Below are positions 37,282 through 47,546 of a stretch of DNA of 64,000 nucleotides, in pieces. Each line of letters opens with the position of its first letter. The first letter of the stretch is position 1. The DNA is from Endozoicomonas sp. 8E (GTDB lineage: Bacteria; Pseudomonadota; Gammaproteobacteria; Pseudomonadales; Endozoicomonadaceae), in the NCBI RefSeq assembly GCF_032883915.1, contig NZ_CP120717.1:57501-121500 (forward strand), read 5' to 3'. The translations under genes were made by a program, and so were the position numbers. The notes beneath the pieces are model-generated. The model ran no database searches. It saw only the letters and a program-made list of their open reading frames with translations, and was not told where the DNA came from.

Positions 37282-39887
37282 GCTTCGTATACCTGTTTAC
37301 GTTTCTCAAAGGCTTCTGTTCCGCCTTCCATGACGCTAACAATTCGTTGCTGTATGTTGCAGCAGTCAATACTTCCGCTATTAGACTGGACTTTATCATC
37401 GAGGTATTCGCAGGCAATGACCAGTTCGGCGTCCCCCAATACGGGTATGTTTGCGTTGTGAGTTGCAAAGACAAACTGAGTTTTTGGTTTCAATTCCTGT
37501 ATTAACTTGATGACATCATCATAGATAGTTTGGTTGTCCAGATCGTCTTCTGGCTGATCTATGATAACAACATCGTTTTCTCGCTGACTTAGAACAAAGA
37601 GCATGAGCGCAGAAGCTCTCTGACCTAGAGAGTGATGAGCCAAAGGCTTGTTGTGATATTCAATGGTGTAAGTATTAGGCACCTGCCACGTAAGTAAGCT
37701 ATCTGATTTATCTTCAAAGTACTGCCAGAAGGTATCAAACGAGTCACCCAGAATGGATTTCAGTTTATCTTTTTCGCGCCACATAGCGCCAAAATCCTTA
37801 AACTCATCAACAACGCTTTGCAGCGTTATCTCACGAATACGACTCCCACGGAACAAGCCCTGAATGTGCTCAAGCATAGTGGCTTTATTGGCTTTGAAAT
37901 CGGATCGAATTTTCAAAGGAGAGTCAACAAGGTTGATCTTATCGAGGATCTGTTCGATGGCACGATATTCCTCTGACCATAATTTATCCAGGCCATCCAA
38001 CTCCTTCCCAAGAGTTTCACCAAGATCGCTGTATTGTTGCTCACTCTTGGCTAACACCTGGAGCATTTGCTCTGCCTGATCCAGCAAGGATTTTAGTTTT
38101 TTAAACTCCTGTGGACTAATGGCCTGTGCACCGGCTTGCTTGAGTTCTCCCGCAAGCTTTCGTTCTATTTCTGCAAACGCTTCTTTCAGAGATAGTTTTT
38201 GCTGACTAAAGCCGGAAAGTTTTTCTCGTAATTGTTGCAATGTAGCCTGACTATCGGTAACTAGCTGCTTTATGCCATCAAAGCCAGTTAACAGGTTTTG
38301 ATAGGTAGTAAAAAAGTCATCAAAAAACGGTTGGTTCTGTGGTGACTTATACAGAGTCTGATTTTTAAGCTCATCTTCAAAGTCGGCTATAAAACGGTTC
38401 AATTCAGATAAGTAATTATCAGCACCAAGAATAACTTGTTGTACTTTTCGTTCATCACGGTCAAAATCAATCTGTTTTTGTAGTTTGGTTTCCACACCGT
38501 GCTGCTGATAAAACTTCATTTGAAACTGAGCATCTTGCTGTTTTTGTGTCCACTCCTGTTTTTGAGATACCGCCCGGTCAAGCCTCTTGATCTGGTGAAT
38601 CGCATCCAGCACATTGTGTTGGCCCTGTTTGATTTTTTCACGCAAGGGTACGAGAGCATCACCTACCAGTTTTTCTATTAGATCTTTTTCAAATCCTGCT
38701 CCAGTACTGGAAAGATCTTTTTGACCAAAATAGATAGGCTGATGGAGGACGGTTTCCCGGATAGAGACTCCCGGTTGTAATTGCCCGTTGACATAAACAT
38801 CGGGTCTTTCGCCTAAAATTCTGCGAATTTGATAAGGCTGTCCGCGGCGGTCGATGGCATCAATGGTGATTTTTCCACCACTGTGTAACAGGTGCTTAAC
38901 CAGTCCTTCCTTGTAATCAATATCGGATGCTTTTGCTCCAAAGGGAATGTTCAATGCGTAACGAATCCCTTCAAGAATGGATGACTTCCCACTACCCCGA
39001 ATGCCTATCAAAGTATTCAGTTCAGGAGAAAGAAATATCTCTGTACCACCCAAGGTGCCAGCACCTTCAAAGCTGACTTTCCGGATATATGAGTGAGTGT
39101 ATCCTGGTTGAACAGAGCGAACCCTGGCTTCTTTGTCCCAGAGGGCAAACTTGACTGCTTCAAAACTAAAAGCCCCCAGCTTTAAAAAACAGGACTCTTT
39201 TCTGGCGGACATATCCGCTAACTGCTTAGTATCACTTCCTTCGACTTCAGCTGGATAGAGCTTACCCAAAGCTTGCTTCATCTTATCTTGAGTATCGTGG
39301 GACCGAACCTTCTGGAAAGCCAGGGCTCTGTGCTGAACAGCAGTAGTGTCAAATAACTCTTTAACACGCCCGGGTGATAGTCCACCCCACAAACCATTGG
39401 GCGCTTCGACATGAGCAAAAATCAAAAAATAGTCTTTTTGGAATTTATCCAGTTCCCGAACAGTATCCACCAGATTATGGTTAGAGCGAGCATTTTCATC
39501 TTCAAAGTTGGCAATACCCGCAAACGTCAGGCTCAAGAAACTTTGTATGTGGTTAGTTTGCTCCTTGTTGTTAAACCACTCGTCAGAAAATACGACCAGA
39601 GTATGTACACCAGATTGCCCATCTTTGACTGACAGCTCAACACCCGGCAATAAGCCAATACCGGACTTTTTGGCTTTTTTGCGCAGAGCTTTGAACTCAT
39701 TCAGATCGAATTTATTGTGGTTGGTAATGACTCCAAGACCAATGTCTGCAACCAGCAGGGCTTCTATATATTGATTAAGATAATCATTATCTTCACCCTT
39801 ATAGCTGAATTCTTGATCTGCCCGTGTATGCAGATGAAAATCGGCCTTTAACCATTGGCTGCCATTTTGAAATCGGTTTAGATTCAT
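37260..39887 (-). CDS. PHP-domain SMC-like ATPase (TrlF family)
   Basis: An 875-residue protein. The N-terminal PHP phosphoesterase-type domain has metal-ligand motifs DFHLHTRAD (residues 16-24), TNHNKF (54-59) and a later IFAHVEAPNGLWGG (157-169). A Walker A GIRGSGKSS follows at 295-303. Long coiled coils run from about 420 to 700, then an SMC/RecN-type signature and Walker B (VVIIDQPEDDLDN, near 790) and FATHNANIPVLGDAEL. This is the TrlF-family architecture: a nuclease-like head fused to an SMC ATPase. It shares an operon with the Schlafen-AlbA gene and stands beside a restriction island, which suggests an antiphage or anti-plasmid role. That function is inference. Confidence 0.85.
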   Translation of the reverse strand: MNLNRFQNGSQWLKADFHLHTRADQEFSYKGEDNDYLNQYIEALLVADIGLGVITNHNKFDLNEFKALRKKAKKSGIGLLPGVELSVKDGQSGVHTLVVFSDEWFNNKEQTNHIQSFLSLTFAGIANFEDENARSNHNLVDTVRELDKFQKDYFLIFAHVEAPNGLWGGLSPGRVKELFDTTAVQHRALAFQKVRSHDTQDKMKQALGKLYPAEVEGSDTKQLADMSARKESCFLKLGAFSFEAVKFALWDKEARVRSVQPGYTHSYIRKVSFEGAGTLGGTEIFLSPELNTLIGIRGSGKSSILEGIRYALNIPFGAKASDIDYKEGLVKHLLHSGGKITIDAIDRRGQPYQIRRILGERPDVYVNGQLQPGVSIRETVLHQPIYFGQKDLSSTGAGFEKDLIEKLVGDALVPLREKIKQGQHNVLDAIHQIKRLDRAVSQKQEWTQKQQDAQFQMKFYQQHGVETKLQKQIDFDRDERKVQQVILGADNYLSELNRFIADFEDELKNQTLYKSPQNQPFFDDFFTTYQNLLTGFDGIKQLVTDSQATLQQLREKLSGFSQQKLSLKEAFAEIERKLAGELKQAGAQAISPQEFKKLKSLLDQAEQMLQVLAKSEQQYSDLGETLGKELDGLDKLWSEEYRAIEQILDKINLVDSPLKIRSDFKANKATMLEHIQGLFRGSRIREITLQSVVDEFKDFGAMWREKDKLKSILGDSFDTFWQYFEDKSDSLLTWQVPNTYTIEYHNKPLAHHSLGQRASALMLFVLSQRENDVVIIDQPEDDLDNQTIYDDVIKLIQELKPKTQFVFATHNANIPVLGDAELVIACEYLDDKVQSNSGSIDCCNIQQRIVSVMEGGTEAFEKRKQVYEAWKPKNS

Positions 39888-39946
39888 TGACCACCCTCCT
39901 GAGTAGATTCTAAACAGCTATGAGCGAAGAAAACAGTAGGCGTTGA

Positions 39947-41224
39947 CTATCGCTCCAGCTCCCGGCTGATGGAATAAGCCTCCTGCGCAATGGCTTGCTG
40001 CTGTTCTGCAGGTAAACCGGTGACCTCCACAATGTCTTCACCCTGTTCACTGAGTTTTATTTCGGGCTCTCCGGCAGGTAGCCAGTTGAGCTGATCACGA
40101 AACATGTGAATACCTTCCGAGTCAGGCAGGCTCGCCAGCATCAGTGCATTACTGGCTGCACTGTCGGATTGTGAGGGGTGTTCGGCACCAGGGAAATCAC
40201 TGACGCCGTCACTGACACAGATACCCAGCCCCATCTCAAGCGTAGCAATGTTCTGCTCGCCAACTACCCTGTTAAGACTTTGTATTAATAGAGCACAACT
40301 CAGTGCGTCCATGGCAAAAGAAGTACTTTCCAAGCTGGAAAAGCGAATATACCCGGTGCCGTCTGGCGTATAACTTAAGTCACCCTGATAGTGCTGAGCT
40401 GCACACTTAAGAGCTTCGCTCTGAGTCTCAATAATGTTCATCAGATCGTGGGGGGCAAGCAGTTGCCGTAGCCGGGACAGGTTTTTATTGCGGACACTGA
40501 TAATGGCCGAGATTTCCTCTTTTTCCTCTTCCTCGGGTTCCGGCTCAATGGAGTCCATCAGTTTTTCAGTCAGTTGTTTTTCCACAAAGCCAGAGAGTCG
40601 GAGTACTTCATTTCTAAAAGAAACCGGATTGGTGGGGGATTGCAGAATAGAATGCAACTGTCTTTCAATAAGGTTGAGTCGGGAAGTGATATTGGAGGCG
40701 AAAAAGGAGAGCAACAACAATCCACTGATCAGAAGGATGATGCTGATCGAAATGATCAGTGTCAACGCATCGCCGGAATTCCGGGTCAGTAACCCTTTGT
40801 CCAGTTGCAGGCGGACATAGCCTGCAATCACGTCCTGATAGTGTATCGGTGACGAATAAGTTTCACCCTTCTCACCGACCTCATCACTCTCTGAAGAGGC
40901 TATTTCACGATTATCAATGCTGTATATGGCGGCCTTGGCCACGTAGGGGTTTTGCACCAGCTGTCCCAGCAATACGTTGAGACTGAGTCTGTCTCCTGTT
41001 ACCAGCATATCAGTCGCCGCACTGGCTGTCTGGGCACTCAGCAGACTTCCGATGGAGTCAGCCTGATGACGGCTGGCAGACTCCAGCTCGCTGCTGACCA
41101 GAAAACCGGTAGACAGAGTCAGTGCTGTGAAAAGCACACCAAACAGCAATAGTAGTTGCTGACGAAGAGACAGAGCTTCTGATTGTCTGGCAAACAGGGT
41201 GATGATTTTTTTCGGCAATGACAA
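39947..41224 (-). CDS. Membrane sensor-like protein, Smp/YtjB (AhpA)-related
   Basis: A 425-residue inner-membrane protein. It has a membrane segment at about 22-43, a periplasmic region of about 110 residues (SIGSLLSAQTASAATDMLV, GEKGETYSSPI) typical of the SMP/AhpA family, and a second membrane segment at about 152-175. A cytoplasmic part follows with an acidic stretch (EPEPEEEEKEE) and a C-terminal domain that resembles a degenerate nucleotide-cyclase fold. In E. coli the relative ytjB/smp is divergent from serB. Here the same pair is divergent too, but about 11 kb apart, with a restriction island between. Confidence 0.7.
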   Translation of the reverse strand: MSLPKKIITLFARQSEALSLRQQLLLLFGVLFTALTLSTGFLVSSELESASRHQADSIGSLLSAQTASAATDMLVTGDRLSLNVLLGQLVQNPYVAKAAIYSIDNREIASSESDEVGEKGETYSSPIHYQDVIAGYVRLQLDKGLLTRNSGDALTLIISISIILLISGLLLLSFFASNITSRLNLIERQLHSILQSPTNPVSFRNEVLRLSGFVEKQLTEKLMDSIEPEPEEEEKEEISAIISVRNKNLSRLRQLLAPHDLMNIIETQSEALKCAAQHYQGDLSYTPDGTGYIRFSSLESTSFAMDALSCALLIQSLNRVVGEQNIATLEMGLGICVSDGVSDFPGAEHPSQSDSAASNALMLASLPDSEGIHMFRDQLNWLPAGEPEIKLSEQGEDIVEVTGLPAEQQQAIAQEAYSISRELER

Positions 41225-41387
41225 GGCCGAACCTCCTAAGGTGTTATGTCAGGCGCTTCCATTGAACTGTTCTGCCAGAGTGCCGATCACGCGGAGCTTT
41301 GTGCATTGAAGAACGCATTGGGTACCAATAGGCACGATTCTAACAGAGAATGTGTTTAAAACCTGACTTTCAAACACGCTCGTCTGG

Positions 41388-44300
41388 TTAAATCCGGTCA
41401 TTAATGCCTTTAAATTTTTCCACGAAATCAGCAATTTTCTGGAACACTGTTTGTTTCTTCGTCTTGTATTGAGGATTCAGCGGGCTCATTTTGGGAAGGG
41501 TTGCATTCAAGTCAGTACCGTTCTCGCTGGCGTACTTCCGCTTCAATGAAGTACTGATATAGCGTCTGGCCGCATCGTCATTTAAGCCTTCAGAGCGGAT
41601 AAGTTCTTCGGCCTCACGCTTTTGTTCTGCCTGAGCGAACTTATAGAAAGCATCAATGATGCTGGCCTTGTCTCCGATGTTATCCAGGTCGGTCTGGTTG
41701 ATAAAATCAACAATCAGGCTTTCCTTGGCACGGTTCCCGAGGCTGGCACGAATAAGACGACGGACTTCTTCAATCAAGTCCGCTTTATTTTTATTCTTCT
41801 TGTTGTGCTCAAAAATCAGCTCCAGTATGTAGTCAAGATTGATCTCCTGTGATTTCAGAAGGTCTACTTCAAAGATGACATCGTCCCAATCAATGCTGGA
41901 CTCTTCCTTCTGGTTAGCGGCTTTTTCACGACGCAGCCAGTCACGGGTATCGTTATAAGTTGAGCGATAATCCTGAATTAACCGCTCTGAAGGTACTTCG
42001 ATAGTATCCATGGCTGCCAGGTCATCGTCGTTCAGATAGTATTTGGCTTTAAACGCCTCGACGGCCTCAGGATTATCCCTATCAACCGTTTGCAGGGCTT
42101 TCAAACCAGCAAACTCATCGTAGTTTTGCAGTACATTCTCAACGCGCAGGTATTCACCAAAGAGTTTTGCGAAGTCTTTTTTATCCTGCTCTTTGACAAT
42201 TTCGTCAGGCTTTGGAAAGCGTCTTTGCAGTTCTGCCACAACCTCCAGATAGCCACGACGAGCTTCGCCTGTGGTGATATCGGTAAATCCTTCCATGTAC
42301 TCTTTGTAGCTCTTCTCCAACACGACATTTTTAGTGTTCTTATCACCAAATAGCGTGATAGCGTCGATCGTTGGCTGCTCAAGATCACGGAAGGTGACGA
42401 TATTGCCAAAGGTCTTGGTGGCATCATAAATGCGGTTGGTACGAGAGTAGGCTTGCATCAAACCGTGATAACGCAGGTTTTTGTCAACAAACAAGGTGTT
42501 TAACGTGGGGGCATCAAAACCTGTCAGGAACATACCGACAACGATCAGCAGGTCGACTTCCTGTTTTTTTACCCGTTGGGCAAGGTCACGGTAGTAGTTT
42601 TGAAAGCCTCTGCTATCGACACCAAAATTGGTTTTAAAGTGGGCGTTATAGTCAGTAATAGCGGCGCTCAGAAACTCTTTGGCACTGCTATCCATGGCAG
42701 ACACCTCAAAGCTCTCATCAACAATATCTCCGACGGCATCCTGTTCTTCATTGGCCGCAAAAGAGAAGATAGTGGCCACTTTAAGGAGCTTTTTGCCCGG
42801 TTGTTCTTGATGGTCTTTATTCTGTAGGGTTCTGAAGCTTTCGTAGTAAGCTTTGGCCGCATCCACGCTGCTGACGGCAAACATGGCATTGAAGCCCTTG
42901 CCACCGGCTTGCAGTCGGTGAGTCTTTTGCCTGAAGTTATTCAGAATGTACCGGGAGATTTCAGTAATACGTTCCGGATGCAAAAAAGCCTGCTTGTTTT
43001 CAGCGGCGGTCAGTTTTTTCTCATCCGTTTCTTTTTCAATATTTCTGAACCGTGGTCGTACATCGTTGTAGTCCACTTTAAACTTCAGCACCTTTTCATC
43101 GCGAATGGCGTCGGTGATGACATAAGAATGTAATTCCCGGCCAAACACACTGCCTGTCGTGTCTGCGCCCAAGGCATTCTGCGGGAAGATCGGCGTGCCG
43201 GTAAAACCAAACTGATAGTACTTTTTAAACTTTTTCTTCAAATTCCTTTGTGCTTCACCAAACTGGCTGCGATGGGCTTCGTCAAAAATAAACACGACCT
43301 GTTGTTGATAGACAGGCAGGTGGCTCTCGCTTTTGATCAGGTTGTTCAGCTTCTGAATGGTAGTAACAATAATTTTGTTGTCGTCTTTAGCGAGGTTGCG
43401 TTTTAAACCTGCTGTGCTGTCTGAGCCGTTTACGCTGTCGGGTGAAAAGCGCTGGTACTCTTTCATGGTCTGGTAATCAAGGTCTTTACGGTCCACCACA
43501 AAAAAGACCTTATCAATAAAATCCTGCTCAGTAGCCAGACGGGCGGCTTTAAAACTGGTTAAGGTTTTACCTGAACCGGTAGTGTGCCAGATAAAGCCAC
43601 CACTCTCGGTGTTGCTCCAGTGTTTGCCCTGGTAGGAACTTCTGATTTTCCACAAAATGCGCTCGGTGGCGGCAATCTGGTAGGGACGCATTACCAATAA
43701 GGTATCGCTGACATCGAAAACACAATAGTGCAGCAGTACCCTGAGCAGGGTGTTTTTCTGAAAAAAAGTGGCGGTAAAATCCTTCAGGTCTTTAATCAGG
43801 GTGTTATCGGATTTCGCCCAGTTCATGGTGAAATCGAAGCTGTTTTTATCGCGCTGGGTGGTATTGGCGAAGTAACGGGTGTCGGTGCCGTTGGAAATCA
43901 CAAATAGCTGCAAGTACTTATAGAGCGAGTTCTCGGCATTAAAGCTTTCTTTGCTGTAGCGATGCACCTGGTTAAAGGCTTCCCGTATGGCGATGCCGCG
44001 CTTTTTCAGCTCAATCTGCACCAGCGGTAAACCATTCACCAGAAGGGTGACATCATAGCGGTTGGCCTGGGTGCCGGTTTGTTGAAACTGTTTGATCACC
44101 TGCACTTTGTTGCGGGCGATATTCTGTTTATCCAGCAGGTAGATGTTTTCGATATGGCCATCGTCAAACACAAAATCAAAAATGTGGTTGTCATGAACCT
44201 TGCGGGTTTTATCAATGATGGTGTCGCTGGGCCTGTCCAGATACTGTTCGACAAACCGGAGCCACTCGCCATCCTGAAACCTGACGTTATTCAGTGCCTG

Positions 44301-44504
44301 TAATTGTTCACGGACATTGGCCAGCATTTTTTCGGGTGTGTTTAAGCCCGCTACATATTCGTAACCCTGGTTCTGCAAATCCTCGATCAGTTCATGCTCG
44401 AGATCGGTTTCGCTCTGGTAGCTGTCCTTGACCTGCCATTCCTGGGTGTATTGATCGAGTACGATGAAGTTTTTTGATTCGGCGATGGTTTTGTAGTCGG
44501 TCAT
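41388..44504 (-). CDS. hsdR: Type I restriction enzyme, motor/nuclease subunit HsdR
   Basis: A 1038-residue HsdR. The N-terminal nuclease domain carries the PD-(D/E)xK pattern ([19 protein letters not shown], near residues 148-166). Helicase motifs follow: [11 protein letters not shown] (Walker A), [27 protein letters not shown] and QAYSRTNR. The C-terminal region binds the methylase core. Size and motifs point to the type IC (EcoR124-like) branch. It pumps DNA and cuts away from the unmethylated recognition site. It overlaps rhuM by four bases (ATGA), the last gene of the operon. Confidence 0.94.
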   Translation of the reverse strand: MTDYKTIAESKNFIVLDQYTQEWQVKDSYQSETDLEHELIEDLQNQGYEYVAGLNTPEKMLANVREQLQALNNVRFQDGEWLRFVEQYLDRPSDTIIDKTRKVHDNHIFDFVFDDGHIENIYLLDKQNIARNKVQVIKQFQQTGTQANRYDVTLLVNGLPLVQIELKKRGIAIREAFNQVHRYSKESFNAENSLYKYLQLFVISNGTDTRYFANTTQRDKNSFDFTMNWAKSDNTLIKDLKDFTATFFQKNTLLRVLLHYCVFDVSDTLLVMRPYQIAATERILWKIRSSYQGKHWSNTESGGFIWHTTGSGKTLTSFKAARLATEQDFIDKVFFVVDRKDLDYQTMKEYQRFSPDSVNGSDSTAGLKRNLAKDDNKIIVTTIQKLNNLIKSESHLPVYQQQVVFIFDEAHRSQFGEAQRNLKKKFKKYYQFGFTGTPIFPQNALGADTTGSVFGRELHSYVITDAIRDEKVLKFKVDYNDVRPRFRNIEKETDEKKLTAAENKQAFLHPERITEISRYILNNFRQKTHRLQAGGKGFNAMFAVSSVDAAKAYYESFRTLQNKDHQEQPGKKLLKVATIFSFAANEEQDAVGDIVDESFEVSAMDSSAKEFLSAAITDYNAHFKTNFGVDSRGFQNYYRDLAQRVKKQEVDLLIVVGMFLTGFDAPTLNTLFVDKNLRYHGLMQAYSRTNRIYDATKTFGNIVTFRDLEQPTIDAITLFGDKNTKNVVLEKSYKEYMEGFTDITTGEARRGYLEVVAELQRRFPKPDEIVKEQDKKDFAKLFGEYLRVENVLQNYDEFAGLKALQTVDRDNPEAVEAFKAKYYLNDDDLAAMDTIEVPSERLIQDYRSTYNDTRDWLRREKAANQKEESSIDWDDVIFEVDLLKSQEINLDYILELIFEHNKKNKNKADLIEEVRRLIRASLGNRAKESLIVDFINQTDLDNIGDKASIIDAFYKFAQAEQKREAEELIRSEGLNDDAARRYISTSLKRKYASENGTDLNATLPKMSPLNPQYKTKKQTVFQKIADFVEKFKGINDRI

Positions 44505-45535
44505 TGATCACTACCTTTATTTGTCAGCAGTTTTTTAACTTGACGGTCAAAATCCGATTCTATCCGCTGTTTTTTATTGAATTTTTCGTACTCGGCAAAG
44601 GCTTTTTGCTCTGCCTGCTGGCGGCTGATGGTGCCATGGCCTTCGAGAACCTGGTACTCATTAAATTCCAGAAACTTATTCACACTCTCTGCAAACCCTG
44701 CCATGGTGAAGGTGTTGCGTCGTTCGATAATTCCTTCGATGTAATCAAAAAAAGCGGATACGGTTCGCTCCAGCTGTTTGATCTCATTTTCAGCTAAATA
44801 GTTTTTTGCCACCTTGGAATCTGATTTCAGTACACGGCCATCAGGGGCATTTTTATAGGTGTTCATGCCCATGAGAGGCTGCTCGGCATCGGCTTTTAAA
44901 GCGATGATTTCTGCTGCCGTGTGACCGGTAATAGCAAAATGAAATTTGTCTTGCACATGGGCATAAAACAAACGGGTGGTGTCTGATTTGGGATGGTAGT
45001 CGATACTGCACTCGGCAAAGATATCGGTAATCTGCTGATAAATACGCCGCTCGCTGGCACGGATGGAACGCACCCGCTCCAGTAGCTCTTTAAAGTAATC
45101 CTTACCAAAATACCGGCCATTTTTTAAACGTTCATCATCCATGGCAAAGCCCTTGATGATGTATTCCTTGATTAAGGCCGTTGCCCAAATGCGGAACTGT
45201 GTGGCTTGGGTTGAGTTGACCCGATAGCCGACGGAGATGACGGCATCCAGGTTGTAGTACTCGAGCTTGCGTTTTACTTCCCGCTTACCCTCCTGTTGAA
45301 CTGTTTCCAAAATGGAAATAGTTGCTTTTTGATCGAGTTCGCCACTGGAGTAGATATTTTCCAGATGCTTGGAAATGGCCGGAACACCCACGCCAAACAG
45401 CTCAGCCATACGCTTCTGGGTCAGCCAGAGGGTTTCATTGTTCAGCAAGACCTCTACCTTTACATCACCACCGGGAGCGGTATAAAGCAGGAATTCGGTG
45501 GTCTGGTCTTGCAGGCTCAGGTTTTTATGGCTCAT
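44501..45535 (-). CDS. RhuM-family protein
   Basis: A 344-residue soluble protein of the RhuM (virulence-associated, Pfam Virulence_RhuM) family. It starts with a winged-helix-like region ([23 protein letters not shown], residues about 35-57), then [21 protein letters not shown] and a C-terminal helical part. The family was named for a Salmonella pathogenicity gene but is frequent inside restriction operons and other defence loci; its biochemistry is unknown. It lies between hsdS and hsdR, one base after hsdS and overlapping hsdR, so it is translated as part of the operon. Confidence 0.85.
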   Translation of the reverse strand: MSHKNLSLQDQTTEFLLYTAPGGDVKVEVLLNNETLWLTQKRMAELFGVGVPAISKHLENIYSSGELDQKATISILETVQQEGKREVKRKLEYYNLDAVISVGYRVNSTQATQFRIWATALIKEYIIKGFAMDDERLKNGRYFGKDYFKELLERVRSIRASERRIYQQITDIFAECSIDYHPKSDTTRLFYAHVQDKFHFAITGHTAAEIIALKADAEQPLMGMNTYKNAPDGRVLKSDSKVAKNYLAENEIKQLERTVSAFFDYIEGIIERRNTFTMAGFAESVNKFLEFNEYQVLEGHGTISRQQAEQKAFAEYEKFNKKQRIESDFDRQVKKLLTNKGSDQ

Positions 45536-45536
45536 G

Positions 45537-46766
45537 TCAGGCTGCCCTCTCTTCTGGCTTTGGGAAGCTTAGCAGCAGGTCACGGTAGTACTCGTATTGC
45601 TTTTGGCGCAGCTCAATTTCTCGGGGTAAGCCTTCGGTGATGGAGTTTGTCAGGGCGTCGAATTTGTCCAGTATGGCAACGATTCGCTCCTGCTCTGCAA
45701 GGGATTTTTTCGGGTCGTTTGCGTACGGGATCGGTATTATGATTTTTTTGACTGTTGGAACCGTAAGTTGAGGTATTCCACCTTTATCACCACCAATTGG
45801 AGTCATATCTAATATGTAATTCAAATATTTGGTTAGAATGACGGCCTTGTCAGGTACCAAAACAATCAAACGGATGATAGGGGTGAATTTTGCTTTTCTA
45901 ACTGTGTGATAACCAACCTTTGCGCCCCTTGCTGAAATCGTCACAGCATCGCTGTCAATTTTGTATCCTTCTGTGTAACCGTAGAGTGCCTTTTCTTCAG
46001 TCGCATTTGCAAAAACCGGATATGGGAATTCCGCAGTTGGCTGGGTTTGACCTTTTGCACAGTTTTTAGGTACATCACCACCAGCAGAAATTGAGGAACA
46101 GACATTATCCAGCGACTTCCACTCAACCTGCCCATCATCAAAACTCAACAACTGATCACGATAGTAGTTGTATTGTTTTTTTCGTGCGGTAAGCTCGGTG
46201 GTCAACTCGGTGGTCAACTCGGTGGTCAACTCGGTGAATTTGTCCAATATGGTGATAGTTTTAGCTTGTTGAGCAAGTGACAGGTCTGGATCGTTTGGAT
46301 ACGGAATCAGAATTGGTGTTTTTTTGATGTTATCGTTATAAAGTCGCTTGATCACACCGCCATCTGAAACATGCCAGTTTGCAATCTGATAGAAGTAGTA
46401 GAGATACTTATTTAGTACTTTGCTTTCATCATTCTCAATCCAAACAATATTGCTATCTTGGAAATAAGCATCGCTACCATCAAAGATAACAGCTCTCCCA
46501 ATGGTTCCACTTGCAGAGATGAGAACCTCGCCAACTTTAGGGTAGTTGTACTTCGCCCTGTACTCTTCAAAGATTTTACGTGAGATATATGAGTTTGGTT
46601 TTTTTCCAAAAGTACCTATTTTAAAAAATGGAATGTCGCCTGAGTCTGAAGTTTGGTTTTTTAGAATACGTTTGCACATGCGAACATCACCAACCCACCC
46701 CAATGTCTTCCACTCAACCTCAACCCCATCCAACAACTTTTCTATAAAATCCATATCAATCACCAC
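45537..46766 (-). CDS. hsdS: Type I specificity subunit HsdS
   Basis: A 409-residue HsdS with the expected symmetry: target recognition domain 1 (residues about 15-165), conserved central helix, domain 2 (about 215-370) and C-terminal conserved helix (RQKQYEYYRDLLLSF, matching RKKQYNYYRDQLLSF in the centre). The central linker contains TEL plus three TTEL units, encoded by 12-bp repeats. In EcoR124-type enzymes the number of such four-residue repeats sets the length of the gap in the recognition sequence. The GTG at 46766 is preferred because GGGGAG lies five bases upstream; an ATG four codons later is possible. Confidence 0.92.
   Translation of the reverse strand: MVIDMDFIEKLLDGVEVEWKTLGWVGDVRMCKRILKNQTSDSGDIPFFKIGTFGKKPNSYISRKIFEEYRAKYNYPKVGEVLISASGTIGRAVIFDGSDAYFQDSNIVWIENDESKVLNKYLYYFYQIANWHVSDGGVIKRLYNDNIKKTPILIPYPNDPDLSLAQQAKTITILDKFTELTTELTTELTTELTARKKQYNYYRDQLLSFDDGQVEWKSLDNVCSSISAGGDVPKNCAKGQTQPTAEFPYPVFANATEEKALYGYTEGYKIDSDAVTISARGAKVGYHTVRKAKFTPIIRLIVLVPDKAVILTKYLNYILDMTPIGGDKGGIPQLTVPTVKKIIIPIPYANDPKKSLAEQERIVAILDKFDALTNSITEGLPREIELRQKQYEYYRDLLLSFPKPEERAA
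46189..46236. repeat. 12-bp tandem repeats in hsdS
   Basis: Three exact copies of GTCAACTCGGTG (46201-46236) follow a variant copy GTAAGCTCGGTG (46189-46200). Being multiples of three, gains or losses keep the frame and change the number of TTEL units in the HsdS linker. Slippage or recombination here would alter the spacer of the recognition site. Confidence 0.92.
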
Positions 46767-47371
46767 TACAGCTCCCCAGTCCAGAATTCACTATAACCTT
46801 CGTAAAAATAGCTGGCATCAATGCCTTTTAAATACAGGTCACGGTCGTCTATATGATCGGTTAAGGCCTGCCTAAGCAGGTGTTTGATCTCGATATCTTT
46901 GACGACACTGCGTTGCATGGCAGAGAAGTACTCTTCTTTGTCTACCCGGTTCCAGTCGATGACCTGCCGGATTTCGGCTTTGAGTATCAGATCCAGCCAG
47001 ATGCGGGTGGCCCGGCCATTGCCCTCACGGAAGGGGTGGGCGATATTCATCTCCACGTATTTTTCGATGATCTCATCAAAGTTGTTTTGGGACATTTTGT
47101 CGATATTGTCTAACGAGGTTTGCAGGTACATCAGGGGCGCAAAACGAAAATTTCCTTTGGCAATATTCACTTCGCGGATAAGGTCGGCAAAATCATAAAT
47201 ATCACCAAAAAGGTAGGCATGGAGGTAGGCCAGACCAGAAAACGTACCAACCTCTGCTTTGTTGATATCACCGGAATCAAAGAGCTGTTTGGCTTTTTGC
47301 TTGCTGAGCTTTTCTTCTGCTTTGGCCAGTTCTATTTGGTCGGTGATGTTTAATTTATTGGCCAGAGTCAT
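46766..47371 (-). CDS. Fic-domain protein
   Basis: A 201-residue protein with the complete Fic core HPFREGNGRATR (residues 112-123). Such proteins transfer AMP or related groups from nucleotides to a target hydroxyl. An upstream flap-like stretch (GNFRFAPLMYLQTSLDNI) is present. I see no clear inhibitory (S/T)xxxE(G/N) helix in the protein, and no small antitoxin next to it that I can name. It overlaps hsdS by one base (TAGTG), so it is embedded in the restriction operon between the small ORF and hsdS. Confidence 0.88.
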   Translation of the reverse strand: MTLANKLNITDQIELAKAEEKLSKQKAKQLFDSGDINKAEVGTFSGLAYLHAYLFGDIYDFADLIREVNIAKGNFRFAPLMYLQTSLDNIDKMSQNNFDEIIEKYVEMNIAHPFREGNGRATRIWLDLILKAEIRQVIDWNRVDKEEYFSAMQRSVVKDIEIKHLLRQALTDHIDDRDLYLKGIDASYFYEGYSEFWTGEL

Positions 47372-47445
47372 GGCTTGCCTCCATTTTTCTTTTGAGAGGC
47401 CTTTAGGGTGTAATGCCTGATTGTTTCATTTTTTCTGGCAGTGGT

Positions 47446-47470
47446 AGTTATTCGAAAATCTCGAATAACT
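47446..47470. repeat. Palindromic element, copy A
   Basis: AGTTATTCGA (47446-47455) and its exact complement TCGAATAACT (47461-47470) around a five-base loop, followed by GCAT. It is related in sequence to the palindrome at 47878-47906. The two lie on either side of the small gene between fic and hsdM. Confidence 0.7.
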
Positions 47471-47546
47471 GCATAAATCACTTCAATTCCAACCAGCAGT
47501 CTATCCAATAAGCTGCTATTTTCTATTGTCTTGTGCTTGCCAGAAA

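Noticed and set aside
46189-46236. CRISPR array
   Set aside because: The repeats are contiguous 12-mers inside hsdS without spacers. No other regularly spaced repeats were found in the window.
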